Positions 8,176-16,653 of a stretch of DNA of 64,000 nt are shown in pieces; the stretch's first letter is position 1, and each line of letters begins with the position of its first letter. Below the pieces are notes generated by a model. That model ran no database searches and was not told the DNA's origin. It saw only the letters and a program-made list of their open reading frames with translations. The translations under genes and the position numbers were made by a program. The DNA comes from Mesorhizobium loti (GTDB lineage Bacteria; Pseudomonadota; Alphaproteobacteria; Rhizobiales; Rhizobiaceae): contig CP050293.1 of the NCBI GenBank assembly GCA_014189435.1, positions 1,183,001-1,247,000 of the forward strand, read 5' to 3'.

Positions 8176-8403
8176 CGTGGTCTCTCCTGAATCCCTTTGC
8201 GATGAGCGCAGATGCGCGACATGTGTCAACCAAGCCGGGTGAAGGCATGCGAGCGTCGGCAAGAGCGCGTGCCCCTGGCATGAACTGTCGGGTGGCGGGC
8301 TCTTGGCGATAGGAGCGCGCCGCTGGTAGTCTCGACCATTGCACCACGCGGGCGACGTCAAGTTGCCAGGGCCACCAATGAACGGCCTGGGGGAAGACAT
8401 CCG

Positions 8404-9990
8404 ATGGACAGGTTGGCCGACAGGCTGTTTGCGCTTCCCCTGCTGGCGGCGGCCATGGCTTGCCTGGTTCGCACATATCTGCTCTTGGGCGGCAGGAATT
8501 TCACTTGGAGCGCCATGGCGCGGATGCTGCATGGTCCGGCCACGCCGTGGGCGGTGGTGTTCCTGGCGGTGGGTGCGCTTTGTCTGCTTGGCGCTTTATT
8601 GTTTTGGGCCGGGCTGCTGCCCGGCCGGCCGCGCCAGCCCAGTGGGGCGCCGCTTTTTGGCCGCGACGCCGAGACCGAGCCCAAGGGCCGGCCGAACTTG
8701 CGGCGCGCCTTCCTTGTTTTGCCGGTGATTGCCGTGCTGGTGTTGCTGGCCGATCAATTCCCGTGGGGCGCGTACGGCTCGGGCGGCGAGGTGGCTTCGC
8801 CAAACCAACCCAAGGCCAGCGAACCAAAAATCCCGGGACCGAAGACCAACGAACCCAAGGGCAATGATGTCGTCAGCGCGCCGCCGGCCCTGGAGCCTGC
8901 AGCCCCGCCAACACCGCCCCCAGCTGCTTCGCCGCCAGAGGCCGCCAATCCGCCTGCGGCACCCGTGCCACCGACCTTGCCTGCCCTGGTGCCGCCACCC
9001 GTCGCTCCGCCACCACCGGAGGTCGCGGTCATGCCGCCGCCCACCGTGGCGCCGCTGCCGCCGGCTCCGCCACCGCTGCCGACGCAGCCCGAGGGCCACC
9101 GCGACGCCGTCGTCTGGCTGGCGGTGGCGCCCGACGGGCACTCGATCATGAGCGCCAGCACCGACCACACGATCAAGCTCTGGGACATCGCCGGCAAGCA
9201 CCTGATCCGCGATCTCGGCGTGCACAAGGACATGGCCCGCACAGCGCTGTTCATGCCCGATGGCGTCAGCGCGCTGACGGCCGGTGACGATGGCGAGATC
9301 GTGCAGCGCAAACTCTCCGATGGCGCGGTGCTGCATGTCTTCTCGTCGGGCGGCAATGGCGGCGTCAACAAGCTGGCGATCAGCCTCGACGGCAAACGCG
9401 CCGTCAGCGGGCACGATACGGGCAATGTTATCGTCTGGGACCTCGAGAAGGGCACTGTGCTGCACGTCATGAGCCGGCACGACTGGTCCGTCAGCGCGGT
9501 GGCCGTCTCGCCCGATGGCAAGCAGGCCCTCAGCGGCAGCATCGATGGCACGCTGAAACTCTGGGATATCGAGAGCGGCAAGCAGCTGCGCAGCTGGCAC
9601 GGGCACGAGCAAGGCACCTATGGTGCGGTGTTCACCGCCGACGGCCACCATCTGGTCACCGGCAGCGGCGATTACACGATCAAGCTATGGGATCTCGACA
9701 GCGGCCGCGAAGTGCGTCGCTTCGAAGGCCATGAGGGCACCGTTTACGCACTGGCCCTGTCGTCCGACGGCAAGCGCCTGGTCTCCGGCTCGCTCGATGG
9801 CACGGCGCGGCTGTGGGACATGGACAGCGGCAACCAGATCGCGATGTTCGACAGCCGGACCGGCCCGATCTATGCGGTGGCCTTCGCCGCTGACGGTACG
9901 GTGCTGACCGGCGGCAACGACCGCACCATCAGGGATTGGCCGGCCACCGGCGGCGACGGCGTGGTGCTGTTTGCCGGCGCGCCGGAGTGA
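8404..9990 (+). CDS. Membrane-anchored WD40 repeat protein
   Basis: The protein has 528 residues. N-terminal hydrophobic segments lie near residues 8-25, 40-62 and 100-118. A linker of about 100 residues extremely rich in Pro and Ala follows (about 120-225). The rest is a seven-bladed-type WD40 propeller with repeated units ending KLWDI or RLWDM, for example SASTDHTIKLWDI and SGSLDGTARLWDM. The propeller is presumably a protein-binding platform held away from the membrane by the Pro-rich stalk. GGGGGAAG lies before the ATG. No operon partner is evident and the ligand is unknown. Long WD40 proteins of this kind are uncommon but known in Mesorhizobium-like genomes. Confidence 0.85.
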   Translation: MDRLADRLFALPLLAAAMACLVRTYLLLGGRNFTWSAMARMLHGPATPWAVVFLAVGALCLLGALLFWAGLLPGRPRQPSGAPLFGRDAETEPKGRPNLRRAFLVLPVIAVLVLLADQFPWGAYGSGGEVASPNQPKASEPKIPGPKTNEPKGNDVVSAPPALEPAAPPTPPPAASPPEAANPPAAPVPPTLPALVPPPVAPPPPEVAVMPPPTVAPLPPAPPPLPTQPEGHRDAVVWLAVAPDGHSIMSASTDHTIKLWDIAGKHLIRDLGVHKDMARTALFMPDGVSALTAGDDGEIVQRKLSDGAVLHVFSSGGNGGVNKLAISLDGKRAVSGHDTGNVIVWDLEKGTVLHVMSRHDWSVSAVAVSPDGKQALSGSIDGTLKLWDIESGKQLRSWHGHEQGTYGAVFTADGHHLVTGSGDYTIKLWDLDSGREVRRFEGHEGTVYALALSSDGKRLVSGSLDGTARLWDMDSGNQIAMFDSRTGPIYAVAFAADGTVLTGGNDRTIRDWPATGGDGVVLFAGAPE

Positions 9991-10032
9991 GCAAATCCTT
10001 GATCACCTTGCCCGCCGTGCTATGTAAAAACC

Positions 10033-10584
10033 ATGTCAGCTCCCAGCCTTGCGGACAATGCGCCGCTCATTGTCATTGATCTCCAGACCGGCATGTTCGA
10101 CGGCGTGCACGAGCCGCCGATCCATGATGCGCCAGGCATTGTCGAGCGCACCAGGGCGGTGATCGACTGGGCGCGGCGCGGCGGCCGCCGAGTTGCTTTT
10201 ATCAGGCACGATGGACCCGAAGGCGATCCGCTGGCGCCGGGCGAGCCGGGCTGGCCGGTATGGCCGGCACTTGGCCAGGCCGCCGACGAGCCGACCTTTG
10301 CCAAATCCGTGCGCGATGCGTTCAGCAATCCGGCCTTTGGCGACTGGGTTGACGGGCAGGGCGCGGGTGCCGTCGTGCTGCTGGGCGCACAGACCGATTT
10401 TTGCGTGGCGGCGACCGTCAAGGGCGCGATCGCCAGAGGGCTCGGCGTGACCGTGGTTTCCGATGCCCACAGCACGCTGGACAATGCCAGCGAGAGCGCC
10501 GAGCAGGTCATCATCAGGCACAATGGCGAATTCGCTGAAGCCGGCGTCAATCTGGTGACGACGAAGGCGCTGGTCGGCGGCTGA
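10033..10584 (+). CDS. Isochorismatase-family cysteine hydrolase
   Basis: The protein has 183 residues with the cysteine-hydrolase triad: Asp in LIVIDLQTGMFDG, Lys in TFAKSVRDAF, and Cys in LGAQTDFCVAATVKGA. Family members hydrolyse isochorismate, nicotinamide, N-carbamoylsarcosine or similar amides; the specificity here cannot be read. It is cytoplasmic and apparently monocistronic. Confidence 0.9.
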   Translation: MSAPSLADNAPLIVIDLQTGMFDGVHEPPIHDAPGIVERTRAVIDWARRGGRRVAFIRHDGPEGDPLAPGEPGWPVWPALGQAADEPTFAKSVRDAFSNPAFGDWVDGQGAGAVVLLGAQTDFCVAATVKGAIARGLGVTVVSDAHSTLDNASESAEQVIIRHNGEFAEAGVNLVTTKALVGG

Positions 10585-10827
10585 AGCCGCAACGAAGGTC
10601 ACGGCAGGCTGTCGCTTCGCGGATCGCATAATGGCGCGCCAAGCGGCTGCCGTGGTCGACGCGGACGGGGGGGCGCATTGTTGGGATGGCTCGGGCGCCC
10701 GCGTCAACCAGGGCGGCTCGTACCGCCGCATTAGCAGCATTGCATATTGCGTGCCGGTCGAAACTTCCGCGAAAGCGGAATAGGCCGAGGCCAAAGTGCG
10801 GATTCGGCCCCCGGGATTTCGGCGTGC

Positions 10828-10911
10828 CTAAAGCGCGTCGCGTTTGAACGGATTCCGGCGACGCGCTTTAAGTTCCCAAAACCGAGATCGCTTTTGGGCG
10901 ACATGCATTAG
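10828..10911. repeat. Repeat D: paired palindrome, rhizobial intergenic type
   Basis: AAAGCGCGTCGCGTTTGAAC pairs with its near complement ending GACGCGCTTT, then a second stem CCCAAAACCGAGATCG/CGCTTTTGGG, ending CGACATGCATTAG. I recognise it as a common dispersed Rhizobiales intergenic sequence; only one copy is in this window. The rest of the 10585-10982 gap shows no convincing gene. Confidence 0.65.
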
Positions 10912-10982
10912 AAACAGTTTCTCTTTCCTGCCGCATTGACCGCCAGCCGGCGAGCAGCGACGACTGGCGCTGCAACCGATGG

Positions 10983-12218
10983 ATGGCGCCCTTGAAAGAA
11001 CAGACGATTTTCCTCAACGCCAGGCTGGCCGACGGCTCGCTGGTCGACCTCACAGTGACCGACGGGCGCTTCAGCGCAATCGTGCCGGCCCAGAAGACGG
11101 CCGATCTCGCCGGCATCGGCCTTGGCATTGTCGACCTTGCCATTGTCGATCTTGGGGGGCAGCTTGTCGTGCCCGCCTTCGTCGAGGGCCATATCCATCT
11201 CGACACGTCCTTTTATGGCGATGCCTGGCGTCCGCACATCCCTTGTAACAATGGTTTCGACGTGCGCGAGCGTGTCGCCTTCCAGGCCAGGAATCTGGCC
11301 GCCGCCGCCCCGATGGCGGAGCGGGCGAAGAACCAGCTCGAGCTCTGCATCGGCCATGGCAGTCTCGCCATGCGCAGCCATGTGATGGTCGACGGCTCGG
11401 TCGGCCTGACACATCTGGAAACGATCCTGACAGTGCGCGAACACTATCGCGACCTCATCGACATCCAGCTCGTCGCCTTCCCTCAGAGCGGCATCCTCGC
11501 CTCGCCGGGCACGCCGGAGCTTCTCGACGAGGCGCTGAAGCTCGGCTGCGACCTGATCGGCGGGCTCGACCCCGCCAGCTTCGATCGCGACGTCAGCGGC
11601 CATCTCGACGTCGTGTTCGGCCTGGCGCAAAAACACGGCGCCGGCGTCGACATCCATCTGCATGATGGCGGCACGCTCGGCCTGTTCCAGGTCGAGGAGA
11701 TCGCCGCGCGGACAAGGGCGCTGGGCATGCAGGGCAACGTCGCCGTCAGCCATGCCTATGGGCTGGGCGATATTCCAGCCGACGCTTTGCTGAAGGCCGG
11801 CGAGATGCTTGCTGCCTCCGATGTCGCGATCATGACCAATGCGCCGGGCAACCACGCTTTCCCGCCGGTGGCGGCGCTCAGGCAGGCCGGCGTCACCGTG
11901 TTCGGCGGCTCCGACAACATCCGCGATTCCTGGTGGCCCTATGGCGATGGCGACATGCTGAGCCGCGCCAACATGATCGGCTACCGCTCCGGCTTCTACG
12001 AGGACCACGAACTGGCCGCCGCCTTCGAAATGGTGACCCATGCCGGGGCGAAAGCGCTTGGGCTGGCGAGCTACGGCCTTGCGGTCGGCGCCAGCGCCGA
12101 CTTCGTCACCCTGCCGGCGCAGCATGTGCCCGAGGCGGTGGTGGCGGTGCCCAAGGACCGCACGGTCTATCGCCGGGGCAAGGCGGTGGCCAGGGACGGC
12201 AAGATGGTGGTGCGCTGA
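10983..12218 (+). CDS. Cytosine-deaminase-like amidohydrolase
   Basis: The protein has 411 residues and is a metal-dependent hydrolase of the cytosine deaminase/AtzC branch. Metal ligands are visible in VEGHIHLDTS, DIHLHDGG, NVAVSHAYG and FGGSDNIRDSWWPYGDGDML. Compared with CodA, whose HCDE motif carries the proton-shuttle Glu, the corresponding spot reads HLHD, a Glu-to-Asp change, so the substrate is probably not plain cytosine. The start is supported by the beta-sandwich N-terminus (TIFLNARLADGSLVDLTVTD); the ribosome site is weak. It follows repeat D and has no transporter or nucleobase gene beside it. Confidence 0.85.
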   Translation: MAPLKEQTIFLNARLADGSLVDLTVTDGRFSAIVPAQKTADLAGIGLGIVDLAIVDLGGQLVVPAFVEGHIHLDTSFYGDAWRPHIPCNNGFDVRERVAFQARNLAAAAPMAERAKNQLELCIGHGSLAMRSHVMVDGSVGLTHLETILTVREHYRDLIDIQLVAFPQSGILASPGTPELLDEALKLGCDLIGGLDPASFDRDVSGHLDVVFGLAQKHGAGVDIHLHDGGTLGLFQVEEIAARTRALGMQGNVAVSHAYGLGDIPADALLKAGEMLAASDVAIMTNAPGNHAFPPVAALRQAGVTVFGGSDNIRDSWWPYGDGDMLSRANMIGYRSGFYEDHELAAAFEMVTHAGAKALGLASYGLAVGASADFVTLPAQHVPEAVVAVPKDRTVYRRGKAVARDGKMVVR

Positions 12219-12423
12219 CGCGCGCCGCACCGCTGGCGCGTGAGGGCAAAACGGCAAGGGAGAAAAATGGCCCGGCGGCCAGGTGCAAAGGGAGGCACGC
12301 CGGGCCCGGCCGACTTCTGGCGGTCGCCGGCCGACTTCCTATATTCGCTTCCTCTAATATTATTGCAAGCGCCGTCAAACCGCTTCGGTGGATAAAAGGT
12401 TGTCGAGCGTGGTGCAGACTCGA

Positions 12424-12630
12424 TCAGTTTGCCGCTCTGCCATCCGCCGCCTGGATCGATCGGGCGGGTGGGGAGGACAGCGCGCGTTGATCCGACGGCT
12501 GCTCGCCGAAGTAGAGCGAGCTGCCCAGAACGATGAACACGGCGCCCACAGCCATCAATCCAACCATGAGCACGGCGATCGCCGTGCCCGGGCCGTGGCC
12601 TGTTTTGATGATGGTGGATCGATGGGGCAT
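12424..12630 (-). CDS. Small single-span membrane protein, stress-promoter linked
   Basis: The protein has 68 residues with a cytoplasmic N-terminal stretch MPHRSTIIKTGHGPGT, one strong transmembrane helix (about 16-38, AIAVLMVGLMAVGAVFIVL), and a Ser/Pro/Ala-rich tail. TTCGGAGAACAG precedes the ATG. A near-perfect GGAAC-N16-CGTT element sits 56 bases upstream, so it is probably part of the EcfG general stress regulon. No family is recognised. Confidence 0.65.
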   Translation of the reverse strand: MPHRSTIIKTGHGPGTAIAVLMVGLMAVGAVFIVLGSSLYFGEQPSDQRALSSPPARSIQAADGRAAN

Positions 12631-12685
12631 CGCGCTGTTCTCCGAATTGGGCGCCGGCTGTTGTCATGCCGGAGCCTTGGCGACA

Positions 12686-12710
12686 AACGACAAGCGAGGC
12701 CCGATGTTCC
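12686..12710 (-). promoter_or_regulatory. EcfG (general stress sigma) type promoter
   Basis: On the minus strand, GGAAC is followed by exactly 16 bases and CGTT, the alphaproteobacterial EcfG consensus. It points at the small membrane protein whose ATG is at 12630. The remainder of 12631-12941 shows no other gene or structure. Confidence 0.65.
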
Positions 12711-12941
12711 CTTGTCAGGGCTTCAATCGGTCACATCGGGCTTTTGCTTTTTCCTGTAGGACCAAGGTCTTAGCTGCCAGAGACAAAGGTCCGAGGGGCC
12801 TTGTTCGGTTCCGGCAATGTCCATTGGACGTTCCGATATTTTAGTCAAAACTGATATAATGCCCGGGCAAAAACCTTAGCTGGCCAATCGCCTTCGCCAA
12901 CAATCCGGGCATAGAAAATGTGGTTTTGGCAAGTTTCGAAG

Positions 12942-13883
12942 TCACGCCGTCACATCTCGGCGCGGTGCGGGCCGCGATGCGAACAGGGTCCTGCCGATAG
13001 CCAGGAATTCGAACTTGCAGGACTCGCGCCGGCCGAGCGGTGGCGAGATATCATGGTTCCGCACCGGCATCGTGAAGCCGAATTCACCGCCTTGGCATCC
13101 ACCACGGTCGAGCCAGTATTTATCCATGTCCGCATGTTTGCCGAGCCGTTTTTTCGGCGTGCGGAAATTGATGGTGTGCCTGACGTCGGAGACGCCGAGA
13201 AAATGTCCGGCGCCGCCGCCGATCGCGATGCCTTCGACAACGAGCAGCGTGGCATCCTTCGGCCGCAGGCCGCACAGGTCGCGCGTGGCGTCGATGACGG
13301 CGCGCCGGGACTCCCGGCTGCCCTGGATCCCGCCGATGGCGACCGTGTAGCGGCTGTCACCCAGCCGGTAGAGGATGAAGCTCAGCGTGACCAGATCGAG
13401 CCGGTCGCTCTGCCGCGTCAGCTTGATCGAGAAGGCGCCTTCGTGGCTGCTGCCGGAATGGACGGAGAGAAGCATGCTCAAGCCATAGGCATCGCGCCGC
13501 CCGCTTACCATGCCGATGTCCATCGGCCGCCCGCGCCATGCCGCCTCTAGCAGCCCTCGCGGCAGGCCTGCTGCCGCCAGATTGAAATGGTCGGCCAGAA
13601 GATCGAAGCCGCGATGACCTGACAGACCAAGGGCAAAGAACTTGTAGGGCTTCTTGCGCAGCAGATCGTCATTGGGGCAGCCGAGCCTATGCCGCCGCCG
13701 GAAGCCGGACAGGAAGCGGAACCATTTGAAGAAGCTCACCGGCTTCAACGCGAACCGGGTCAGGAAAACCCGCGCTTGTCCGACACCCAGGCGCCTGCAG
13801 AGGCCCAGGATCTGGCTGACAACGCCGACGGTGTCGTGCAGCCAGGCACGCCTGCTCGTTTCGATGGTCAAGATGCATCCCAC
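12942..13883 (-). CDS. VirK/DUF535 family protein
   Basis: The protein has 313 residues. The VirK/YbjX (DUF535) family is recognisable from GIQGSRESRRAVIDATRDLCGLRPKDATL and FGFTMPVRNHDISPPLGRRE, together with the central LTLSFI-type strand (VTLSFILYRLGD). Homologues are linked to virulence or antimicrobial-peptide resistance in enterobacteria, but the biochemical role is unknown. No clear signal peptide. The start is a GTG at 13883; the ribosome site is weak and a start a few codons inside is possible. Adjacent genes do not form an operon with it. Confidence 0.8.
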   Translation of the reverse strand: MGCILTIETSRRAWLHDTVGVVSQILGLCRRLGVGQARVFLTRFALKPVSFFKWFRFLSGFRRRHRLGCPNDDLLRKKPYKFFALGLSGHRGFDLLADHFNLAAAGLPRGLLEAAWRGRPMDIGMVSGRRDAYGLSMLLSVHSGSSHEGAFSIKLTRQSDRLDLVTLSFILYRLGDSRYTVAIGGIQGSRESRRAVIDATRDLCGLRPKDATLLVVEGIAIGGGAGHFLGVSDVRHTINFRTPKKRLGKHADMDKYWLDRGGCQGGEFGFTMPVRNHDISPPLGRRESCKFEFLAIGRTLFASRPAPRRDVTA

Positions 13884-14093
13884 ACGGCTGGATCGTTCGC
13901 CGGTGGGGGTAGCTCCGGGGTATTACGTCGGCATTACGGAGATGCGTGAAGGCGCTTTATGGCGCAGGACATCGCAGTGGCTGAGTGTCGCCTATCTCCT
14001 TCCCTCCCACGTCCTGGTGCCTCGGCTCACGGCGTTTGTTCCGTGCCCGCCGGGCAAGGACTGGTTCTGGATTTGCCGACGGCTTGGAGGTCA

Positions 14094-14219
14094 GAGCGGT
14101 TCATCGTTTCACGGAAGCGCTGAACCGCTCTATCTCGTTGTTTTGACGCAATTCCCAAGGGAAAGCGCTATGCGCTTTTCCGGGAAAACCGCTTCGCACT
14201 TTTCCTGGAATTGCTCTAG
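14094..14219. repeat. Repeat C copy 1: palindromic element abutting sulfotransferase
   Basis: AGAGCGGTTCATCGTTTCAC is followed by an inverted GAACCGCTCT, TTGTTTTGACGCAATTCC, and TCCTGGAATTGCTCTAG. It matches 17490-17592 over nearly its whole length. The final CTAG contributes the stop codon (TAG, minus strand) of the sulfotransferase at 14216. The rest of 13884-14093 has no gene. Confidence 0.8.
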
Positions 14220-14956
14220 CCCAGCCACCACCACAGCGCCGCAACCACGGCCACTATCGCCGCGATCGCCAGCCCCAGCATGATGTAGGAGCCCTTGATG
14301 ATGTCGCGGATGATCTTCTTGATCGTCTCGCGGTCGTTGAGGTTGGGGAAGGGCTCGTTGGGCAGGGCCACGCCGAGGAACTCGCAAAGTGGAGCCCAGC
14401 CTTCGGTCACCTTGTAGACCAGCAGCTTTTGCGGCGGCACCGCTGCCTTCACCTCTTCGATATAGGCGTTGTAGCGCGCCACCGCCCTGGTGCGGTCGTC
14501 CATCACGCCTTCCAGGGTGCGGCCCCACACCAGCTTGCTCGACATGTCCCCGAATTTCCGGCCGAACGGCGTCAGCCATTCGAGGATCTTGAACTGCCAG
14601 ACGTTCTTGGTGAAGTAGATCGTGTCGATCGTGCTCTCATACCAGGCTTCGGCGCCGCGCGGATGGAGCGTCAGCAACACCTTGGCGTCGGGGTAGGCGG
14701 CCATCAGTTCCTTCCACACGCAACAGCCGGGATTGTCGACGGTGGCCGTATAGTTGGCGAACACACGGTTCCAGTCGTGCTGGCTGCCCGCCGGGCTGTT
14801 GGCCACCTTGCGCCAGAAATCGAGATGGCCCTTGTTGGCCTTGTTCATGATCACTTCCTGCATGTGGTAGGACGGCAGGCCGAGCCTGTTCAGCGCGGCA
14901 AAGGTCGACCACGTGCCAGTGCGGCCGAAACCGGCCCCGATCAGTTTGAGCGTCAT
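14216..14956 (-). CDS. Sulfotransferase family protein with C-terminal membrane tail
   Basis: The protein has 246 residues. P-loop-like 5'-phosphosulfate loop GAGFGRTGTWSTFAAL at residues 7-22 and the second PAPS-binding region (VLLTLHPRGAEAWYEST) mark the alphaproteobacterial sulfotransferase family usually annotated as sulfotransferase or NAD-dependent epimerase-like. The last 25 residues (SYIMLGLAIAAIVAVVAALW...) are a single hydrophobic helix, making a tail-anchored enzyme. GGGGGATGGGGAA lies before the ATG. The stop codon lies in repeat C, so the extreme C-terminus may have been redefined by insertion. Confidence 0.85.
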   Translation of the reverse strand: MTLKLIGAGFGRTGTWSTFAALNRLGLPSYHMQEVIMNKANKGHLDFWRKVANSPAGSQHDWNRVFANYTATVDNPGCCVWKELMAAYPDAKVLLTLHPRGAEAWYESTIDTIYFTKNVWQFKILEWLTPFGRKFGDMSSKLVWGRTLEGVMDDRTRAVARYNAYIEEVKAAVPPQKLLVYKVTEGWAPLCEFLGVALPNEPFPNLNDRETIKKIIRDIIKGSYIMLGLAIAAIVAVVAALWWWLG

Positions 14957-15168
14957 TTCCCCATCCCCCGGACTTGTTTTCTCCGTTACCCCAGTCCGTG
15001 AGCATCAAATTGCTCCCGACCAGGCCGGCGCGCAACAAATTTCGTAAGCGCGTACCGGGCGGCGATCACATACTTGCGAAGTTGCTAAAATAATGGAAAA
15101 TTGTCCGCGGGTAACGGGAATTTGGCAGGGAGTCGTTGGAACCGGGGCGGTTCAACGATTGTGGAACG

Positions 15169-15414
15169 ATGTATTTTGGACAGTTTCTTGTGGGGATGTC
15201 AGCCACGGCCGTCATTGTCGCGGTCTGGACCTATATGGCCACCGGTTCTTTCTGGGAGGCATTTGCCTGGACGATCGTGACACTGCTTGTTGTGCAGGTC
15301 GGCTACTTCGTGCTCGTCGTGAGGCTGATCTTCGGGCGCGCGCACCATGCCGCGACCAGCCAGGATCCAGGCGACGCTGTCTCGCCGCTGCATCGCGACG
15401 GTGTCTGGTTTTGA
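15169..15414 (+). CDS. SyrA/ExoX-like exopolysaccharide production repressor
   Basis: The protein has 81 residues. It begins MYFGQFLVGMSATAVIVAVW and has two predicted helices (about 3-23 and 27-53), then a hydrophilic tail. Small two-helix proteins of this shape are the SyrA/ExoX family, which lower or modulate exopolysaccharide synthesis in rhizobia, ExoX through the first glycosyltransferase ExoY. The start ATG at 15169 is chosen because it gives the family-length N-terminus. No exo genes are adjacent. Confidence is moderate because the family is short and hydrophobic. Confidence 0.65.
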   Translation: MYFGQFLVGMSATAVIVAVWTYMATGSFWEAFAWTIVTLLVVQVGYFVLVVRLIFGRAHHAATSQDPGDAVSPLHRDGVWF

Positions 15415-16064
15415 GGCCGGGCACTCGGGTTGGCTGAAACCCGGGATCGATCAGGAATGGCGCTTTGGAGATTTTCGCCACAACGTCATCGCGGCGACAT
15501 GGTTGCATCCGCGACAGGCTTGGAGGCTGCGTCGGCGCAGAGGCCGCCAAAGGTCGGAACCAGTTCCGACGCTTCGCGTTTTCCTGGCGTGACCGGTGAA
15601 GGCTGCCACCTCCGCCGGCGCCGTTCAAGGCTCGCTCTGCTCCCGGCAGAGCGAGCCTTTTTCGTGGCGCCGGAAAAGCGGCGGGAACGACATTGCGCTC
15701 TCTACGTTAGCCAATCCTAAGATGTTGCAGCAAAAATCGACCGCCGCCCTCAATTGAGATTGCGGGTGAAGCCGATGTGCCGCGTTTTGCGATCATTGTC
15801 TCGCACCGAGGTGGCTTTCCATTCGGGGCATAGCCCCGTCGGATCCAGGCTATAGATCCAAAAATCACCCGGATTCACAATTTATCTGTACCTCGTCGGA
15901 AAATTAGGAAATATCTTTGGCTTGTCGCCGAAGTGAGACAATAATATGCGTCGGCGTTCAGCCAATTCTATTTATTCGTGTATTCGTAAAATCGAGATGG
16001 AACCTCAAGGCAATCATGGAGTTTTCATGCAGGGCGGATTTTCAGAGCCCTTAAGGAGATTGTC
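15415..16064. other. Gene-poor 650-base stretch
   Basis: There is no convincing coding sequence. It holds a strong + strand terminator at 15629-15662, which could end the exoX-like transcript or a small RNA. From 15860 onward it is A+T-rich, as expected for the promoter of the DUF1236 gene. A GGAAC at 15999 with GTTT 17 bases later weakly resembles an EcfG promoter. Confidence 0.4.
15629..15662 (+). terminator. Strong intrinsic terminator
   Basis: GGCTCGCTCTGC pairs perfectly with GCAGAGCGAGCC over a five-base loop, then TTTTT. It lies 215 bases after the exoX-like stop, leaving room for a short untranslated transcript. Confidence 0.85.
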
Positions 16065-16367
16065 ATGAAACTTTATCTTATGAGTGCGGCGGCCGTGGTT
16101 GTCTTGATGAGCGGCATTGGTGCGGCGCTGGCGGAAGATGTCATCGTCGTCCAGCCGGAACAGAACACTATCGTTCGCGAGTACATCAAGAAGGAGCCAC
16201 TGGCGTCGGTGAACCTTCTGGGCGTCGAGCTCAAGCTCGGCTCGCCAGTGCCGGATACGGTCCAACTGCGCGAAGTGCCCAACGTCAAGTACCGCGTCGC
16301 CGTCATCAACGACCAGACTGTCCTGGTCGATCCCGAGACCCATCAGATCGTCGAAGTCCTGAACTGA
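16065..16367 (+). CDS. DUF1236 secreted protein
   Basis: The protein has 100 residues. The signal peptide MKLYLMSAAAVVVLMSGIGA is cut after ALA (about residue 23), and a single DUF1236 domain follows, with VQLREVPNVKYRVAVINDQTV and DPETHQIVEVL at the end. The family is periplasmic or exported, common in Rhizobiales, function unknown, often repeated or fused to SH3-like domains; this is a minimal one-domain member. AAGGAGATTGTC precedes the ATG. A terminator follows at 16418. Confidence 0.85.
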   Translation: MKLYLMSAAAVVVLMSGIGAALAEDVIVVQPEQNTIVREYIKKEPLASVNLLGVELKLGSPVPDTVQLREVPNVKYRVAVINDQTVLVDPETHQIVEVLN

Positions 16368-16417
16368 TCGATATTTGACGCGGGGGTGCCCGCGCCACGC
16401 CAGGCTTGCCTTGGGAA

Positions 16418-16458
16418 AAGCCCGCCCCGACACCGCGTCGGTGGCGGGCTTTAGTTTT
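16418..16458 (+). terminator. Intrinsic terminator of the DUF1236 gene
   Basis: AAGCCCGCC-CCGAC and GTCGG-T-GGCGGGCTT form a stem of about 14 pairs, followed by TTAGTTTT, 51 bases after the DUF1236 stop. Confidence 0.75.
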
Positions 16459-16493
16459 GAGGCCGACTTTGCCGTGGCCTATCCAGCGGCCAG

Positions 16494-16560
16494 CCCGTCC
16501 TTGCGTCTTCGTCTGGAAATCGCTGGCGTCGCGGCATGCATCGGGCTGGCAAAGTCGTCC
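16494..16560 (-). pseudogene. Fragment similar to the 3' end of a YghU-type GST gene
   Basis: On the minus strand one frame reads CRDASDFQTKTQG, close to the C-terminal HDASDFDTNTQDKLAA of the GST encoded at 17602-18468. At the DNA level GCGTCTTCGTCTGGAAATCG here parallels GCGTGTTCGTGTCGAAGTCG near 17621. Upstream similarity fades at once. It looks like a leftover gene tail, not a functional gene. It lies in the otherwise empty 16459-16653 interval. Confidence 0.4.
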
Positions 16561-16653
16561 ACCAGGGTGCAGGGTTGCAGCCGTGCGAACGTTCGCGAGC
16601 CGGCATATGTCGATGTGCAGCCGGCCTTTCGGCCGAGACCTGAAAGCCCTTCG

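Noticed and set aside
10585..10800. Possible ORF downstream of the isochorismatase gene
   Set aside because: No ribosome site, odd composition and no family-like segments; the only structure nearby is repeat D.
15420..15720. Open + strand frames across the terminator region
   Set aside because: A translated protein through a strong hairpin terminator with Arg-rich, non-conserved sequence is unlikely.
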